A DNA stretch of 64,000 bases from Hymenobacter cavernae (GCF_014641455.1 NZ_BMHT01000002.1:828605-892604), one strand, 5' to 3'; positions 1 to 9,959 are shown, numbered from the stretch's first letter. The notes: generated by a model not told the origin, from the sequence alone. Program-made: numbers and translations.

Positions 1-2286
1 CACGCCGTACGCCTGCACCTGCGGACCCAGGGCCACCACCATGCGCCACGAAGGGCCATTGCGCTCGGAAGTAGCATTCACGATACCCGCGCCGCCGCCC
101 ACATCCAGGTCCATGTGGCCGAAGCCGGGCAGCTGCGCCAAGTGCAGAATATCAGTGCTTTTCTGGTTGGCCCACGCCCACTTCGGGCCGAATGGACCAA
201 ACTTACGCGTGAGCGAATCGGTGGCAAACAGAAACGACTGACGCGCTAGGTCGGCCAGGGTTTCTTTGGCGGGCGTACGCGAGTCGTCGATCCACTGGGA
301 GTTGGGTTCTTGCAGCAGGAGCGTGTTCGTCCGGTCGCGGGTGGGGTAGCGCATTTCCAGGCCGGTGGCTTTGCCGAAATCATCATCCCAAATGCGCTTT
401 GCTAAGTTGTTGTACCAAAGCTCGAAGATGGTCGGGCCAGTGGCGTGCGCATCGTAGTAGAAGTTCCAGCTTTGCAAGGTGTTATACGCCTGTTGCTGGG
501 CCGCCGAAAGCTGCGTAGGCTGCACCAAACCGAGCAACCTAGGGAGTATCAGGCGGGCATTCAAACCTAGGTTGTCGTTTTGCAGCACGCGCAGGCTGTC
601 GGGCGTGGCGTGGTTCATGCGAGCCAGGCGCTCATTGATGCGGTGGCCGCGCTCGTAGTCGCCGTAGTTCCAGTTGAGGTAATAGGGATAGTCCTTAGGA
701 TTCGCGGAAAACTGATTCGCGGACGACACAAAGCCCCGCGGCGGGTTCTTTACATGCGGATTTTGCGCCGCCGGAATCCAGCCTTGCCAGTCGTACGCCG
801 GATTGGTGCCGTCCAGAATAAACTTGCCCTGCTCTTTCCATTTTAACGGCAGTAAGCCATTAGGCCAGATGGCAATATCCTTCTGACTATCAGCAAAGAT
901 GAAGTTCTGGGCCGGCGCGCCGTAGGTAGCCAGGGCTGCGGTATAGTCCTGGTAGTTGCGGGCGCGGTTGAGGCGGTAGAAGGTCAGATACTCGTTGGCG
1001 GCGTCGTGGTTCGTCCAGCGCATGGCGTGCAGGATGGGCGTCTGCGGCAGAAAGGGCTTCTCGTTGTGGTCGTACACGATGGGGCCGTGGTGCGTGTAGA
1101 GGACCGTATCGAGGCGGTCGGGCAGCCCGCGCACTTTGATGCGCTCCACCACGCGACGCACGGGTTTCCAGCGGCCGTCGTGCCAGTACTCGCGGCGCGT
1201 GTTGTCCTTGAACTTCAACTGGTACCAGTCGAGCACGTCGGCGTAGGTATTGGTCACGCCCCAGGCTACCTGCTCATTGAAGCCAATAATGATGAACGGC
1301 GCTCCAGGAATTGCCACCCCGCACACGTTCACGCCCGGCGCGGCAAGCTGCGTCTGGTACCAGATGCTCGGCAGGTTAAGCTGCAAGTGCGGGTCGTTGG
1401 CAAGCAGCGGGTAGCCCGTCGCCGATTTGGTCCCGCTCACAGCAAAGTTGTTGGAACCTAGCTCGGGGTCAGGTTGATTTTGCGGCACCAAGGGCGAGTA
1501 ATCCGCCTCAAAGCCGGCTGGCGCGGCGGGCACCGGCACCGGCTTGAAGTCGAGCGGCGTGCCTTCCGGAATCACTGGATCTTCGCGCATCGGATAATCG
1601 GGGAACAGGTCGCGCACCACCTCAGGGCCGTATTTGCCCAGGGCGTTGCTCAGGCGCAAGTCGTCGGAGCGGCCGGTGAGGTCGAAGGCCATGTACTTCA
1701 GAATCAGCGCGCATTTCAAAGGTTCCCACGGCTCCGGCGCGTAGTCGAGCAGCTTGTACTCGAACGGGTAAGTGCTGGGCGTGAGCGAGTTGATGTAGGC
1801 ATTGATGCCATCAGAATACGAAGTCAGCACCGTGCGCACAGTCGGGTCAGCCATTGCCTTATCCAGCGACTTGCGGGCGCCATACGTCAGGCCCATGCGC
1901 CGGAAGAAACGGTCCGTTTCCAGCCGCTCTTTCCCTATAATCTCCGCCAGCCGACCCGCCGCGACGTGCGTGATGAAGTCCATCTGCCAGAGCCGGTCGC
2001 GGGCCGTGAGGTAGCCCTGAGTGTAGTAGAGGTCATGGTCGTTCTGGGCAAAAATGTGCGGCACCCGCTGGTCGTCGAAGCGTACCTGTACAGGTTGTTG
2101 CAGGCCAGGCAAAGCTAGGTTTTGCTGTGCCGGAAAGTCGTTAGCAGTTTCGCCGTTGCGCCAGAAACCCCGAAACGGACTTAGAAATTTGCCGAACGGC
2201 GGCACCGCACCGAGACGGGTATTCAGGGCCCAGGTCAGCGCAACAGTGACGAGCAGGGCGAGCAACGCTTTAAGCCAACGTATCAT
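1..2286 (-). CDS. Penicillin acylase family protein (3' end outside window)
   Basis: Ntn-hydrolase of the penicillin/acyl-homoserine-lactone acylase family, which cleaves amide bonds of acylated substrates in the periplasm after autocatalytic splitting into two chains. The reading frame starts with ATG at 2284-2286 and stays open to base 1, giving 762 codons; family members are about 800 residues, so only a short C-terminal piece is missing. A single N-terminal hydrophobic segment (residues 3-21) looks like a signal or anchor. The family landmark LGSNNFAVSG is present near base 1450; the Ser after LG is the expected new N-terminal nucleophile of the beta chain. An upstream segment with RDRLWQMD matches the alpha-chain start of the family. 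The substrate cannot be told from sequence; the in-vivo target may be a cell-wall or signalling amide rather than penicillin. Confidence 0.9.
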   Translation of the reverse strand, partial: MIRWLKALLALLVTVALTWALNTRLGAVPPFGKFLSPFRGFWRNGETANDFPAQQNLALPGLQQPVQVRFDDQRVPHIFAQNDHDLYYTQGYLTARDRLWQMDFITHVAAGRLAEIIGKERLETDRFFRRMGLTYGARKSLDKAMADPTVRTVLTSYSDGINAYINSLTPSTYPFEYKLLDYAPEPWEPLKCALILKYMAFDLTGRSDDLRLSNALGKYGPEVVRDLFPDYPMREDPVIPEGTPLDFKPVPVPAAPAGFEADYSPLVPQNQPDPELGSNNFAVSGTKSATGYPLLANDPHLQLNLPSIWYQTQLAAPGVNVCGVAIPGAPFIIIGFNEQVAWGVTNTYADVLDWYQLKFKDNTRREYWHDGRWKPVRRVVERIKVRGLPDRLDTVLYTHHGPIVYDHNEKPFLPQTPILHAMRWTNHDAANEYLTFYRLNRARNYQDYTAALATYGAPAQNFIFADSQKDIAIWPNGLLPLKWKEQGKFILDGTNPAYDWQGWIPAAQNPHVKNPPRGFVSSANQFSANPKDYPYYLNWNYGDYERGHRINERLARMNHATPDSLRVLQNDNLGLNARLILPRLLGLVQPTQLSAAQQQAYNTLQSWNFYYDAHATGPTIFELWYNNLAKRIWDDDFGKATGLEMRYPTRDRTNTLLLQEPNSQWIDDSRTPAKETLADLARQSFLFATDSLTRKFGPFGPKWAWANQKSTDILHLAQLPGFGHMDLDVGGGAGIVNATSERNGPSWRMVVALGPQVQAYGV

Positions 2287-2357
2287 AGTCGGCAAGTAAC
2301 AACCTGGAAGTTAATAAACAAGAAGGCGGTGTGAGGCCAGGCTTGCGGCGCAATAGG

Positions 2358-4616
2358 TTACCGCACCACCTGCACGTAGCCGCGCATACGCCGGCCACCG
2401 GGTTCTACTAACTGGTAGTAGTAAACGCCCGCCGCCAGCCCCGCCGCATCCCAATCCTGGTGATACGGCTGCGCGTGGTACACTTGCCGGCCCCAACGGT
2501 TATAAACGGTCAGCTCCGAGGCCGCACCCAGTCCCACAATTTCCAGCCGATCATTCAGGCCGTCGCCGTTTGGGGTGATGATGTTGGGCACAAACAACTG
2601 CTCGCGGCAATCGTAGAGGCGCACCCGAATGGTATCAGAAACGCTGCACCGGGGCGTATAAACCGTCACGGCGTACGTGCCGGAGCGCGTCGGGGTGAGT
2701 GTGGGCGCGGTCGAGCCATCCGACCAGCGGTAGCGCACGTCGCCGGGCAGCGTGGCGTTCAGCACCAACGGCGTTTGCTGACAAACCGCTGTATCCGGAC
2801 CTAGGTTGAGCGCTGATGGCGTCAGGTACGCAACGTTGATCGAATCGCGCTGGCTGCCGCAGCCGGCGGTGCTAATGGCTTCCAGCCAATACGTGCCCGG
2901 CTGTGTCACCGTCAGCGTTTCCTGTATCGAGCCATCCGACCAACGGTAGCGGCTGCCCGGCACTACGAGCCGCGAGCGAAGCACCAGACGCTCCCCGGCG
3001 CACAGCACCGTATCCGGACCTAGCTTTACCTGCGGCAGCGCGGCCACGCTGACGCGCAGCGAGTCGCGGGTGATGCAGCCGCCGCTGTTGGTCATGTCCA
3101 CCCAATACGTGCCCGCTGTCGTGACTGTGAAACTCGGCGCGGTGCTGCCGTTCTGCCAGCGGTACGTAGCGCCAGGCTGCGCGATATTCAGGCGGAGGGC
3201 AGTGCCAGCACACAGCGTCGTGTCGCGACCTAGGTTCGCTGTGGGGCGTGGGCGCACGTCCACGGTTTGGCGCAGCACCTGCCGGTGGTTTTTGCCAAAC
3301 AACAGCGTGAGTGTCACGGCATACTGGCCGGGAGCGGCGTAGGTGTGCGTTGGCGACAGTTGGGTGGAGTGGTTACCGGGGCCGCTACCTAGGTCGCCAA
3401 AATCCCAGCGCACGGAATCGACGCCGTAGCTAGTCGGGAAATCAAACGCCAGCGCCTCGCCCTGGCAGGTGCCGCGCACGCCGAAGCGCCACAGGTCGCG
3501 TTGCAGAAACGTCGGTAGGGCGGCGGTGCTGCGGCCCGTGAGCGCCACGCCCTCGTCGGAGTAGCCGCAGGCAGGGGCTTTTTGGTTGGGTTCCGGAATA
3601 ACTCCCAGGCGTGCCTCGCCTTCCAGCGTCACATAAATCCGCCCATCCGGACCTAGCTGCAATGCCGCGCCGCGCCGGGTGGCGCCGGTGCCGGGCGGCG
3701 TGGGCAAGGCCGTAACCGAGGCGGCTACATTCGGCGCCCCTAGGTCGTATTGGTAGATGGCGCCCGAAGCCGGCTCGGCAGTATACACCTTCGTGCCGTC
3801 GGGCGAAAACTCCACGCCCAAGCGGGCACTGTTGCTCAGCGAAGGCAGAACCACGGGGTTGACGATGCGGCCAGTAGCGGCATCAAAATCCAGCAGCTCC
3901 AGCAAGCCCCCCGAATAACCAACTGCGTTGAAAGCCGCCGAAGCCAGGTGTCGGCCATCGGGCGAGGCTTTTAGCTGCCCGAAGCCTTCCGCGAAAGCCG
4001 TATTGTGGCGAAAACCATCAGGACTGATGACCGGCGTTGCGTTAAGCCCGGCGGAAGTGAGCAGGTAAGCGAAGAACTGGTCCGCGTTCTGGTCACGGAC
4101 GATAAGCCAGGCGTCGCGCTGGTTGCGGTGCGGCACCGCCACGAGCTGCACCGCCGCGCCCGACGAGCGTAGCGCTTCGCTCTGCACCACCGCGCCCAGG
4201 CCGCCGTGCTTACCCAGGTCCACCACCGAGTAGTAGAGGCCAAGCGTCGCGTCTTGTCCGGTGGTGGTAAAAACATAGAACAACGTCTGGCTGCCGGGCT
4301 GCCGAACGGTTAGCTGAATCGTATTCAACCTGTTGCCGGGCAAGCCGGTGCCGTTCACCATCGGTTGGTGCTGGCGGTTCCAGATGGTTTCGCCGTTGGT
4401 GTAGAACAGCAGGTTGCCCAAGGAGTCGGCCTGACTGCTACAGCCAATCTGCGCGTACAGCGCGCCGTCATTCACCGCCACGGGCGCGCCGCCGCGAAAA
4501 TCCAGTCCGGCCCGGTCGCCGAAGTACCAGCGCGCCGCCTGCAGCTGCGCGTGAGCCGGTAGCGCTAACCCCAGCGCAAGCAGCAGAAAAGCTAGCTTTC
4601 CGAAGCGTTTAGCCAT
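2358..4616 (-). CDS. Secreted PKD-domain protein with gliding-motility-type T9SS C-terminal domain
   Basis: About 752 residues when started at the ATG at 4614-4616, directly before the signal peptide MAKRFGKLAFLLLALGLALP; the frame is open further upstream but that part is not signal-like. The N-terminal half resembles the YncE/WD-like beta-propeller found in Bacteroidota gliding-associated proteins. A PKD-type domain follows, with WDFGD near residue 403, then three Ig-like modules each opening with LGxDTxxC and containing YRW(S/Q)(D/N)GS. The last ~75 residues begin NIITPNGDGLND and end in a short charged tail: the gliding-motility-associated (type B) sorting domain recognised by the type IX secretion system. 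Expected to be exported and held on the cell surface. The three modules are internal repeats. The substrate or adhesive role is unknown. Confidence 0.88.
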   Translation of the reverse strand: MAKRFGKLAFLLLALGLALPAHAQLQAARWYFGDRAGLDFRGGAPVAVNDGALYAQIGCSSQADSLGNLLFYTNGETIWNRQHQPMVNGTGLPGNRLNTIQLTVRQPGSQTLFYVFTTTGQDATLGLYYSVVDLGKHGGLGAVVQSEALRSSGAAVQLVAVPHRNQRDAWLIVRDQNADQFFAYLLTSAGLNATPVISPDGFRHNTAFAEGFGQLKASPDGRHLASAAFNAVGYSGGLLELLDFDAATGRIVNPVVLPSLSNSARLGVEFSPDGTKVYTAEPASGAIYQYDLGAPNVAASVTALPTPPGTGATRRGAALQLGPDGRIYVTLEGEARLGVIPEPNQKAPACGYSDEGVALTGRSTAALPTFLQRDLWRFGVRGTCQGEALAFDFPTSYGVDSVRWDFGDLGSGPGNHSTQLSPTHTYAAPGQYAVTLTLLFGKNHRQVLRQTVDVRPRPTANLGRDTTLCAGTALRLNIAQPGATYRWQNGSTAPSFTVTTAGTYWVDMTNSGGCITRDSLRVSVAALPQVKLGPDTVLCAGERLVLRSRLVVPGSRYRWSDGSIQETLTVTQPGTYWLEAISTAGCGSQRDSINVAYLTPSALNLGPDTAVCQQTPLVLNATLPGDVRYRWSDGSTAPTLTPTRSGTYAVTVYTPRCSVSDTIRVRLYDCREQLFVPNIITPNGDGLNDRLEIVGLGAASELTVYNRWGRQVYHAQPYHQDWDAAGLAAGVYYYQLVEPGGRRMRGYVQVVR

Positions 4617-4758
4617 CCAGCAAAACCTGCCTGCCATACCAGACCCCGCAAAACCTCTAAGCATATCGTGTTCGGTGCAGCGCTTCCCTATTCTTCGCGA
4701 AGCTCGGAATGACAAACGAATTTTACGGCCGAAGGCTGGTAATGGGTGGTAAAAACAA

Positions 4759-4788
4759 CGGCGCCCCGACCGCAAGGTCGGGGCGCCG
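4759..4788 (-). terminator. Rho-independent terminator of the RlpA gene
   Basis: A perfect 13-bp GC-rich stem (4759-4771 with 4776-4788) and a 4-base GCAA loop. On the minus strand it is followed by a T-rich run (TTGTTTTTA). It lies just after the stop of the RlpA-like gene and before the gliding-type protein gene, so the two are probably separate transcripts. Confidence 0.8.
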
Positions 4789-4809
4789 CACAAGGTAAGC
4801 TGCTGATAG

Positions 4810-5637
4810 CTACTTAACTGCTACCTGCTCGGGCGAGCCGCCCGAAGCCGGCGCTACGCGCCGTACCAGCCCGTTGATGCCGCGCTGCTTGAGCTGGCGA
4901 CGGACCTTCTCGGCGCTGCTCCAGGAGTCAAACTGCCCTATCAGCACGCGGTTCAGCTCTTTGCCGCTGGCGGTTTCCACCTCGACGGTGGCAGGCAGCA
5001 GCGCGTCCATCTTCTGGATCTTGGCTAGCTGCGCCTGCGCATTGTTCACGCTGGAAAACGTGCCGGCCTGCACCACGAAAGCTAGCTTGGTAGCCACCGT
5101 AGCCGCGGCAGCGGGTACCGCCACGACCACCGGAGCGGCCGCAAGTGTAGTGGTCGTGTCGGCCGAGAGCAGGTCGGCCAGATCAGCGGGAGCGTCCGTC
5201 GGACCTAGGGGCGTCTCGTTCGAAACTATTTCGGCGATGACGTCAACGGCGCCGTGCTGTACGATAGAAAGCGGGCGGGCTGCTACCTCCGAGAGGTCGA
5301 GCACGCGCTGGTGACGGAAGGGGCCACGGTCGGTGACGCGCACCACCACGGATTTGCCATTATCAGGGTTTGTCACGCGCAAGCGGGTGCCGAAGGGCAG
5401 GCTGCGGTGGGCACAGGTGTATTTAAATCGGTTAAACCGCTCGCCACTACTAGTAGCCTGGCCTTGGTGTTCGCGGCCGTACCACGAGGCACGACCACGG
5501 ATAACGGCTGCCTTGGCAGTGCCGGTTGTTTCATCTTCCCCCGCCGCAGCCGAAGCTACTTGCAAACCAAGAATGAGCAGGAAAAAAGAAAAAGCCAGTA
5601 ACAAGCCGAAAGAGTGCAGTCGAATACGCAACGTCAT
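4810..5637 (-). CDS. rlpA: RlpA-like septal lytic transglycosylase with SPOR domain
   Basis: Predicted periplasmic peptidoglycan enzyme of 275 residues from the ATG at 5635-5637; an alternative in-frame start lies 27 bases upstream. A hydrophobic signal or anchor covers residues ~8-30. The double-psi beta-barrel domain starts at RASWYG and includes the diagnostic VTDRGPF segment with the Asp of the RlpA active site and LDLS after it. A low-complexity Ala/Val linker leads to a C-terminal SPOR domain (FVVQAGTFSS through LIGQFDSWSSAEKVRRQL), which in this family binds glycan strands lacking stem peptides at division sites. Known family members cleave such naked glycans; enzymatic activity here is inferred. 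A -7-like box lies about 25 bases upstream. Confidence 0.9.
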   Translation of the reverse strand: MTLRIRLHSFGLLLAFSFFLLILGLQVASAAAGEDETTGTAKAAVIRGRASWYGREHQGQATSSGERFNRFKYTCAHRSLPFGTRLRVTNPDNGKSVVVRVTDRGPFRHQRVLDLSEVAARPLSIVQHGAVDVIAEIVSNETPLGPTDAPADLADLLSADTTTTLAAAPVVVAVPAAAATVATKLAFVVQAGTFSSVNNAQAQLAKIQKMDALLPATVEVETASGKELNRVLIGQFDSWSSAEKVRRQLKQRGINGLVRRVAPASGGSPEQVAVK

Positions 5638-5661
5638 TCTGTAATCAATTGGTGAACACGA

Positions 5662-5669
5662 CAAAACTA
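5662..5669 (-). promoter_or_regulatory. Candidate -7 box for the rlpA-like gene
   Basis: On the minus strand the octamer reads TAGTTTTG, a full match to the Bacteroidota -7 consensus TAnnTTTG, about 25 bases upstream of the chosen ATG. No convincing -33 TTG at proper spacing was found, so this rests on the -7 element alone. The remainder of 5670-5983 is AT-rich non-coding DNA with no feature I recognise. Confidence 0.4.
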
Positions 5670-5983
5670 GGTGTGCTTCTCAAACCCATCCTCCCAGCGC
5701 CGCTTCTGGGCCCGCGCCCAAACCATGCCAATTATCCTTTTTAAAGAAAATTTGCATTTAAGTTATTTGCTCAATCCAAGTAAAATAGCCGATTGTGTTT
5801 AGTTAAGCACGATTTTGCACTATGGAAGGAGGTAGCGGGAACTAATTTAAATGACACTATCCGTCGCTGAAAAAATTTTGGCATTGTTCCCAGACTATAG
5901 TCCAAAACCGGGTTGCAAAAGTCCCGGAAATTTGCTATGGAGTAATAGCAATGTGCCAGATGCTTTTTGCCGTACTTTGCTTT

Positions 5984-6895
5984 ATGGATTTTGGCCGCCT
6001 CTCCGACCTGCGTTACGTTGACTTTCGCCTCCCCACCGACCACCCCGAAACGGCCGCCGTACTGGCCCGTGCCCACGCCGCAACGCCCCAACCTAGGGTG
6101 TTCGTGGGGTGCCCGATCTGGACGAACAAGGCGTGGCTCGGCTCTTATTTTCCGGCCGGTATCAAGGATGCCGATTACCTGCACCACTACGCCCGGCAGT
6201 TCAACAGCATCGAACTGAACACGACGCACTACCGCATCCCCGACGCGCCCACCGTGCGCAAGTGGCGCGATGCGGTGCCCGCTGGCTTTCAGTTTTGCCC
6301 CAAGCTGCCGCAAAGTATCAGCCACGAGCGGGAGCTGTACAATGCCGACGACCTAACCACCACGTTCTGCCGGTCTATCAGCGGTTTGGACGACCGGCTC
6401 GGCTGGGCGTTTCTGCAGCTGCCGCCTATGTTCGGCCCCGAAAATCTGCCCCGCTTGGAGCGCTACCTGCTCGACTTCCCCGACTACGTGCCGCTGGCTG
6501 TCGAGCTGCGCCACCCGGCGTGGTTTGCAGACGCGGGTCTGCGCGAATCGGTGTCGGCGATGCTGGAAGCGCTGGGTAAAACATTGGTAATCACAGATGT
6601 CGCCGGCCGCCGCGACGTGCTGCACATGCGCCTGACCACGCCCGTGGCCTTTATTCGCTTCAACGGCCACGGCCTTATCCCGAGCGACTACGCCCGCGCC
6701 GATGCCTGGGCCGAGCGCCTCGCCGTGTGGCTAGGTGCCGGCCTGCAAACGGCTTATTTCTTTGTGCACCAGAAAGATATCATGCACTCGCCCGTCTGGA
6801 CGCAGTACTTTCTAGCCAAGCTCAACGCTCTGACTGGCCTAGGTATCACCCCGCCGCGCATCATTCCGCAGCCGGTGCAGGGTAGCTTGTTTTGA
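5984..6895 (+). CDS. DUF72 (YecE-family) TIM-barrel protein
   Basis: DUF72 proteins are TIM-barrel folds of uncertain enzymatic function. Hallmarks seen here: GCPIWTNKAWLGSYFP near the start, the Y(A)xxFNSIELNTTHYRIP block, FxFCPKLPQSISHE, AVELRHPAWF and the C-terminal FFVHQKD. The ATG at 5984 gives 303 residues, the usual family length being 240-300; an in-frame start 33 bases upstream would add a poor N-terminus. A -7-like TACTTTG lies immediately before the ATG. Monocistronic by layout: the next gene is convergent. Confidence 0.88.
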   Translation: MDFGRLSDLRYVDFRLPTDHPETAAVLARAHAATPQPRVFVGCPIWTNKAWLGSYFPAGIKDADYLHHYARQFNSIELNTTHYRIPDAPTVRKWRDAVPAGFQFCPKLPQSISHERELYNADDLTTTFCRSISGLDDRLGWAFLQLPPMFGPENLPRLERYLLDFPDYVPLAVELRHPAWFADAGLRESVSAMLEALGKTLVITDVAGRRDVLHMRLTTPVAFIRFNGHGLIPSDYARADAWAERLAVWLGAGLQTAYFFVHQKDIMHSPVWTQYFLAKLNALTGLGITPPRIIPQPVQGSLF

Positions 6896-6906
6896 GCAAC
6901 CTAGGT

Positions 6907-7590
6907 TTATCGTATGACGCTCAGGCGCAGGCTTAGCTCCGGTAGTAACGCCAGCCGCCGGTCGAGATAATAGGAGCTGGTACGCGTATCATACGTAAGG
7001 AACCGTCCATTATTGGCCAGCCCCACGCCTGCGTTAAGGTCATAAACAAACAAGCTGCCTAACGGGCGCTGCATTCCCCAGAGCGCGGAAAGAGCCGAGA
7101 AGTCGTAGTAGATGTAGCGTTCGAGCGAGGCGTAGCGGAAGATTGGGTTGACGTCGGTGCTGGCTTGTAGGGTCAGGTAATTGCCACTAAAAGAGCCTGT
7201 TCCGTGACCATGCCTTATTCGGCTGGCTTGGTTGTAGTAGTAGCGGCCACCCACGGCGATAATGCTTCGGCGAATAAGCGGGGCTGGTTGCGGATAGCAG
7301 TACCGTATCGTTCGGACAAGCCGGAAAGCGGCGGTAAAATTACCGTAGAACGAAAATGCGCTGGTCAGGGGCCGCTCAACACCTAGGGTTACCGGCACAA
7401 TCAGGCCGGAATAGCCGTTGTACGCGAGGCCCCGATCCAGCCCCAAACCTAGCTTGACCAGCGCCCGGTGCGAAGTTGGCGGGTCCATAATCGGGGCAGC
7501 GGCAACTTCGGCTGGTGCCGTTTGCGCCTGACTGGGCAGCGCTCGGGTAAGCACCGCGAGCAGCGCCGCGCCCGATAAATACAATTTCAT
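6907..7590 (-). CDS. Hypothetical secreted beta-rich protein, probable outer-membrane barrel
   Basis: A 227-residue product from the ATG at 7588-7590, starting with signal peptide MKLYLSGAALLAVLTRALPSQAQ. The mature part is rich in alternating aromatic and small residues (for example GRYYYNQASR, YIYYDFSAL) and ends in the strand-like LSLRLSVIR, as expected for an outer-membrane beta-barrel. I do not recognise a named family. It stands convergent to the DUF72 gene and divergent from the metalloprotease gene, so it is probably its own transcript. Confidence 0.7.
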   Translation of the reverse strand: MKLYLSGAALLAVLTRALPSQAQTAPAEVAAAPIMDPPTSHRALVKLGLGLDRGLAYNGYSGLIVPVTLGVERPLTSAFSFYGNFTAAFRLVRTIRYCYPQPAPLIRRSIIAVGGRYYYNQASRIRHGHGTGSFSGNYLTLQASTDVNPIFRYASLERYIYYDFSALSALWGMQRPLGSLFVYDLNAGVGLANNGRFLTYDTRTSSYYLDRRLALLPELSLRLSVIR

Positions 7591-7737
7591 ATAAGAAGTT
7601 ATAGTTAGAAGAGAAATCGAGCTAAATAAGGCTGGTGAATAACCGCTGCGATACGCTGGAAAACGTAAGCAGCAAGCCAGTCCTCTCCTTCTCAAACGTC
7701 GTACCTTGTTACCTCTTCTTTCGCCCGCCACCTTTGT

Positions 7738-9858
7738 ATGAAGATTTTTACTGCTCTCCGGCTGAGCTTAGGTCTTTCTTTAGCGCTCATTATCAGTCAT
7801 GTCAGCCTAGGTCAGGCGCCCGTCGGCCCCGTGGAACTTCGGTGCGGAATGCTTCCGCTCGACCCCACCGAGCGGGCCCAGCAAGCCAGCCTGGTCGTGG
7901 AAGCCGAAGTGCTCGATGCGCGCGGCTTCTGGGATAGTGGGCACCAGCGCATCTACACCGCCCATCGGGTGCGGGTCTACAAATCGTTCAAAGGTGAAGC
8001 GCCCGCCGAGTTGACCGTTCTCACCGAAGGCGGCACCGTGGATTTCGACCGGGAGCAGAGCACCAATACGCTCCGCCTAACGCCCGGCGACCAGGGCATT
8101 CTGTTTCTGTATGCGGCACCTTTTGCGGGCACCGAAGCCGTGGGAACCGCCTGGACAGCGTATGCCAGTGAGCAGGGCTTCATCCGCTACGACCTGACGA
8201 CGGGCACGGCCGCCGAGCCGTTTCGCCAGTATCCGCTTATCGGACCTGACTTCTACGCCGGGCAAAGCGCCGTTACCGGGCAGGCGCTGCGGGAAGTACA
8301 GCCCAATGCCAACCTAGGTGCGGCGCTGGCCCGCCGTTCCGAAGTCATGGCTAACCGCGGCACCGCGTCACCCGCTATCAGCAGCCTCAGCCCGCGTAGC
8401 CTCACGGCCGGTACCGGCGCTGTGCTGACGATCAGCGGCTCGGGCTTCGGAAATACCCGCGGCACGGGCTACGTAGAATTTAAGAATGCCGATGACGGCG
8501 GGGATACTTACATCCGGCCCCTGGATACCGATTACGTGAGCTGGACGGATACCCAAATCCGGGTGGTGGCGCCGTCGTATGGTACCACGGGCAGCCCGGC
8601 GGGCACGGGTGTGGTGCGTGTCACTACCAGTGACGCCACTCAGACGACGAGTGCCACGGCCATCACGATTGTGTATGCCCTCACCAACGTGCAGGCCGAC
8701 CAGGATAAGCTGCTGTACCGGCCAGGCCACATCAACCAAAACGAAGCGGGCGGCTACACGTTCCGGTTTGATGCCAGCTTTGCCGCCAACACCGCCGCTA
8801 ACAGCGCCTGGCAGCGCGCCCTCGCCACCTGGCGCTGCCAGACGGGCGTGAACTGGCAGGTAGGCGCCACGCGCACCAAAACCGGCATTGCCAACGACGA
8901 CGAAAACTCGGTTGGCTTCGACAATGGGGCCGAGCTGCCAGCCAAGGTGCTGGGCCGCACCACCAGCTACTACACCGGCTGCCGCTCTGCCAATGGTGCG
9001 GTCGTGTTTTGGGTAGACGAGATTGATACGCAGTTTGATGATGCGCGCAGCTGGCAGTTCGGTCCGGCGCGGGCTACACTGGCCCAATACGATTTTGAGT
9101 CGGTGGCCGTGCACGAGTTAGGTCATGCCCAGCAGCTCGCACACCTCATTCTGCCTTCCGCGGTGATGCACTACGCCATTAGCAATGGCGCAAACAGCCG
9201 CACAATCAACGCCACCAGCGACGTGGCCGGCGGGCGTTTGGTGCTGCGCACGCGCAGCTTCGTGGCGCCTGTCTGCAATCCGGTGCCGATGTTGCCAGCG
9301 CCGCTCACTACCGTGGCTGCCAGAACGCTCGGCGCGACCGGCGTACAGGTGACGTGGACTACCCGCGACGAATGCTTCCTGAATACCAGTCAGGCCTTTG
9401 AGGTCCAACGCGCTGCTGATACTACCGCTTGGCAAACCCTCGCTACGCTGCCGGCAGGCGCTACCAGCAACGCCTATAGCTACGTTGATGCACAACCGCT
9501 GACGGGCGTGAGCTACTACCGCCTGCGCCTGCGCCGCCCCGATGGCAGCCTCGACAACGCACCCCCCGTCGGCGTGACGGACGATATTCTGGCCGCTACC
9601 GATCTACAGCTTTTTCCCAACCCCGTGGTAGATGGCACGCTGCGCCTGCTCTACACGGGCACGGCGTCGGGTAGTCTTTCGCTGTTCTTTTATGATGTGC
9701 TGGGCCGTTATTACGCTGGGTACGGCGTCAAGTACGGCGTTGGACTGAACCAGCTCGCGCTCCAAATCGAGAATCTGCGCGCGGGGCTGTATCTGGTGCG
9801 TTGGCGCGATGCAAGTGGCCGCAGCGGCACCTCCCGCGTGTTGAAGCTGAACCAGTAA
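7738..9858 (+). CDS. T9SS-exported zinc metalloprotease with IPT/TIG domain
   Basis: A 706-residue secreted protein. Signal peptide at residues 1-25 (ends HVSLGQ). After an N-terminal beta-rich domain, residues ~215-310 form an IPT/TIG-like Ig fold (ISSLSPRSLTAGTGAVLTIS, then SGSGFG). A metzincin/matrixin-type zinc site HELGHAQQLAH starts at His459 with Glu460 as general base. A fibronectin-like segment precedes the C-terminal ~80 residues, which open LQLFPNPVVDGTLRL and carry DVLGR and GLYLVRW: a type A T9SS sorting domain. Predicted extracellular or surface-attached protease; the peptide substrate is unknown. The upstream neighbour is divergent. Confidence 0.85.
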   Translation: MKIFTALRLSLGLSLALIISHVSLGQAPVGPVELRCGMLPLDPTERAQQASLVVEAEVLDARGFWDSGHQRIYTAHRVRVYKSFKGEAPAELTVLTEGGTVDFDREQSTNTLRLTPGDQGILFLYAAPFAGTEAVGTAWTAYASEQGFIRYDLTTGTAAEPFRQYPLIGPDFYAGQSAVTGQALREVQPNANLGAALARRSEVMANRGTASPAISSLSPRSLTAGTGAVLTISGSGFGNTRGTGYVEFKNADDGGDTYIRPLDTDYVSWTDTQIRVVAPSYGTTGSPAGTGVVRVTTSDATQTTSATAITIVYALTNVQADQDKLLYRPGHINQNEAGGYTFRFDASFAANTAANSAWQRALATWRCQTGVNWQVGATRTKTGIANDDENSVGFDNGAELPAKVLGRTTSYYTGCRSANGAVVFWVDEIDTQFDDARSWQFGPARATLAQYDFESVAVHELGHAQQLAHLILPSAVMHYAISNGANSRTINATSDVAGGRLVLRTRSFVAPVCNPVPMLPAPLTTVAARTLGATGVQVTWTTRDECFLNTSQAFEVQRAADTTAWQTLATLPAGATSNAYSYVDAQPLTGVSYYRLRLRRPDGSLDNAPPVGVTDDILAATDLQLFPNPVVDGTLRLLYTGTASGSLSLFFYDVLGRYYAGYGVKYGVGLNQLALQIENLRAGLYLVRWRDASGRSGTSRVLKLNQ

Positions 9859-9959
9859 ACAAAGAGTAAAGTGAGTTCACCTGCACTTAGAGCGCATATT
9901 TGGTAACTCAGTTCAAGATCCGAAGTAGACGAACCTAGCTCCAGTGAGGCGATAGGTTG

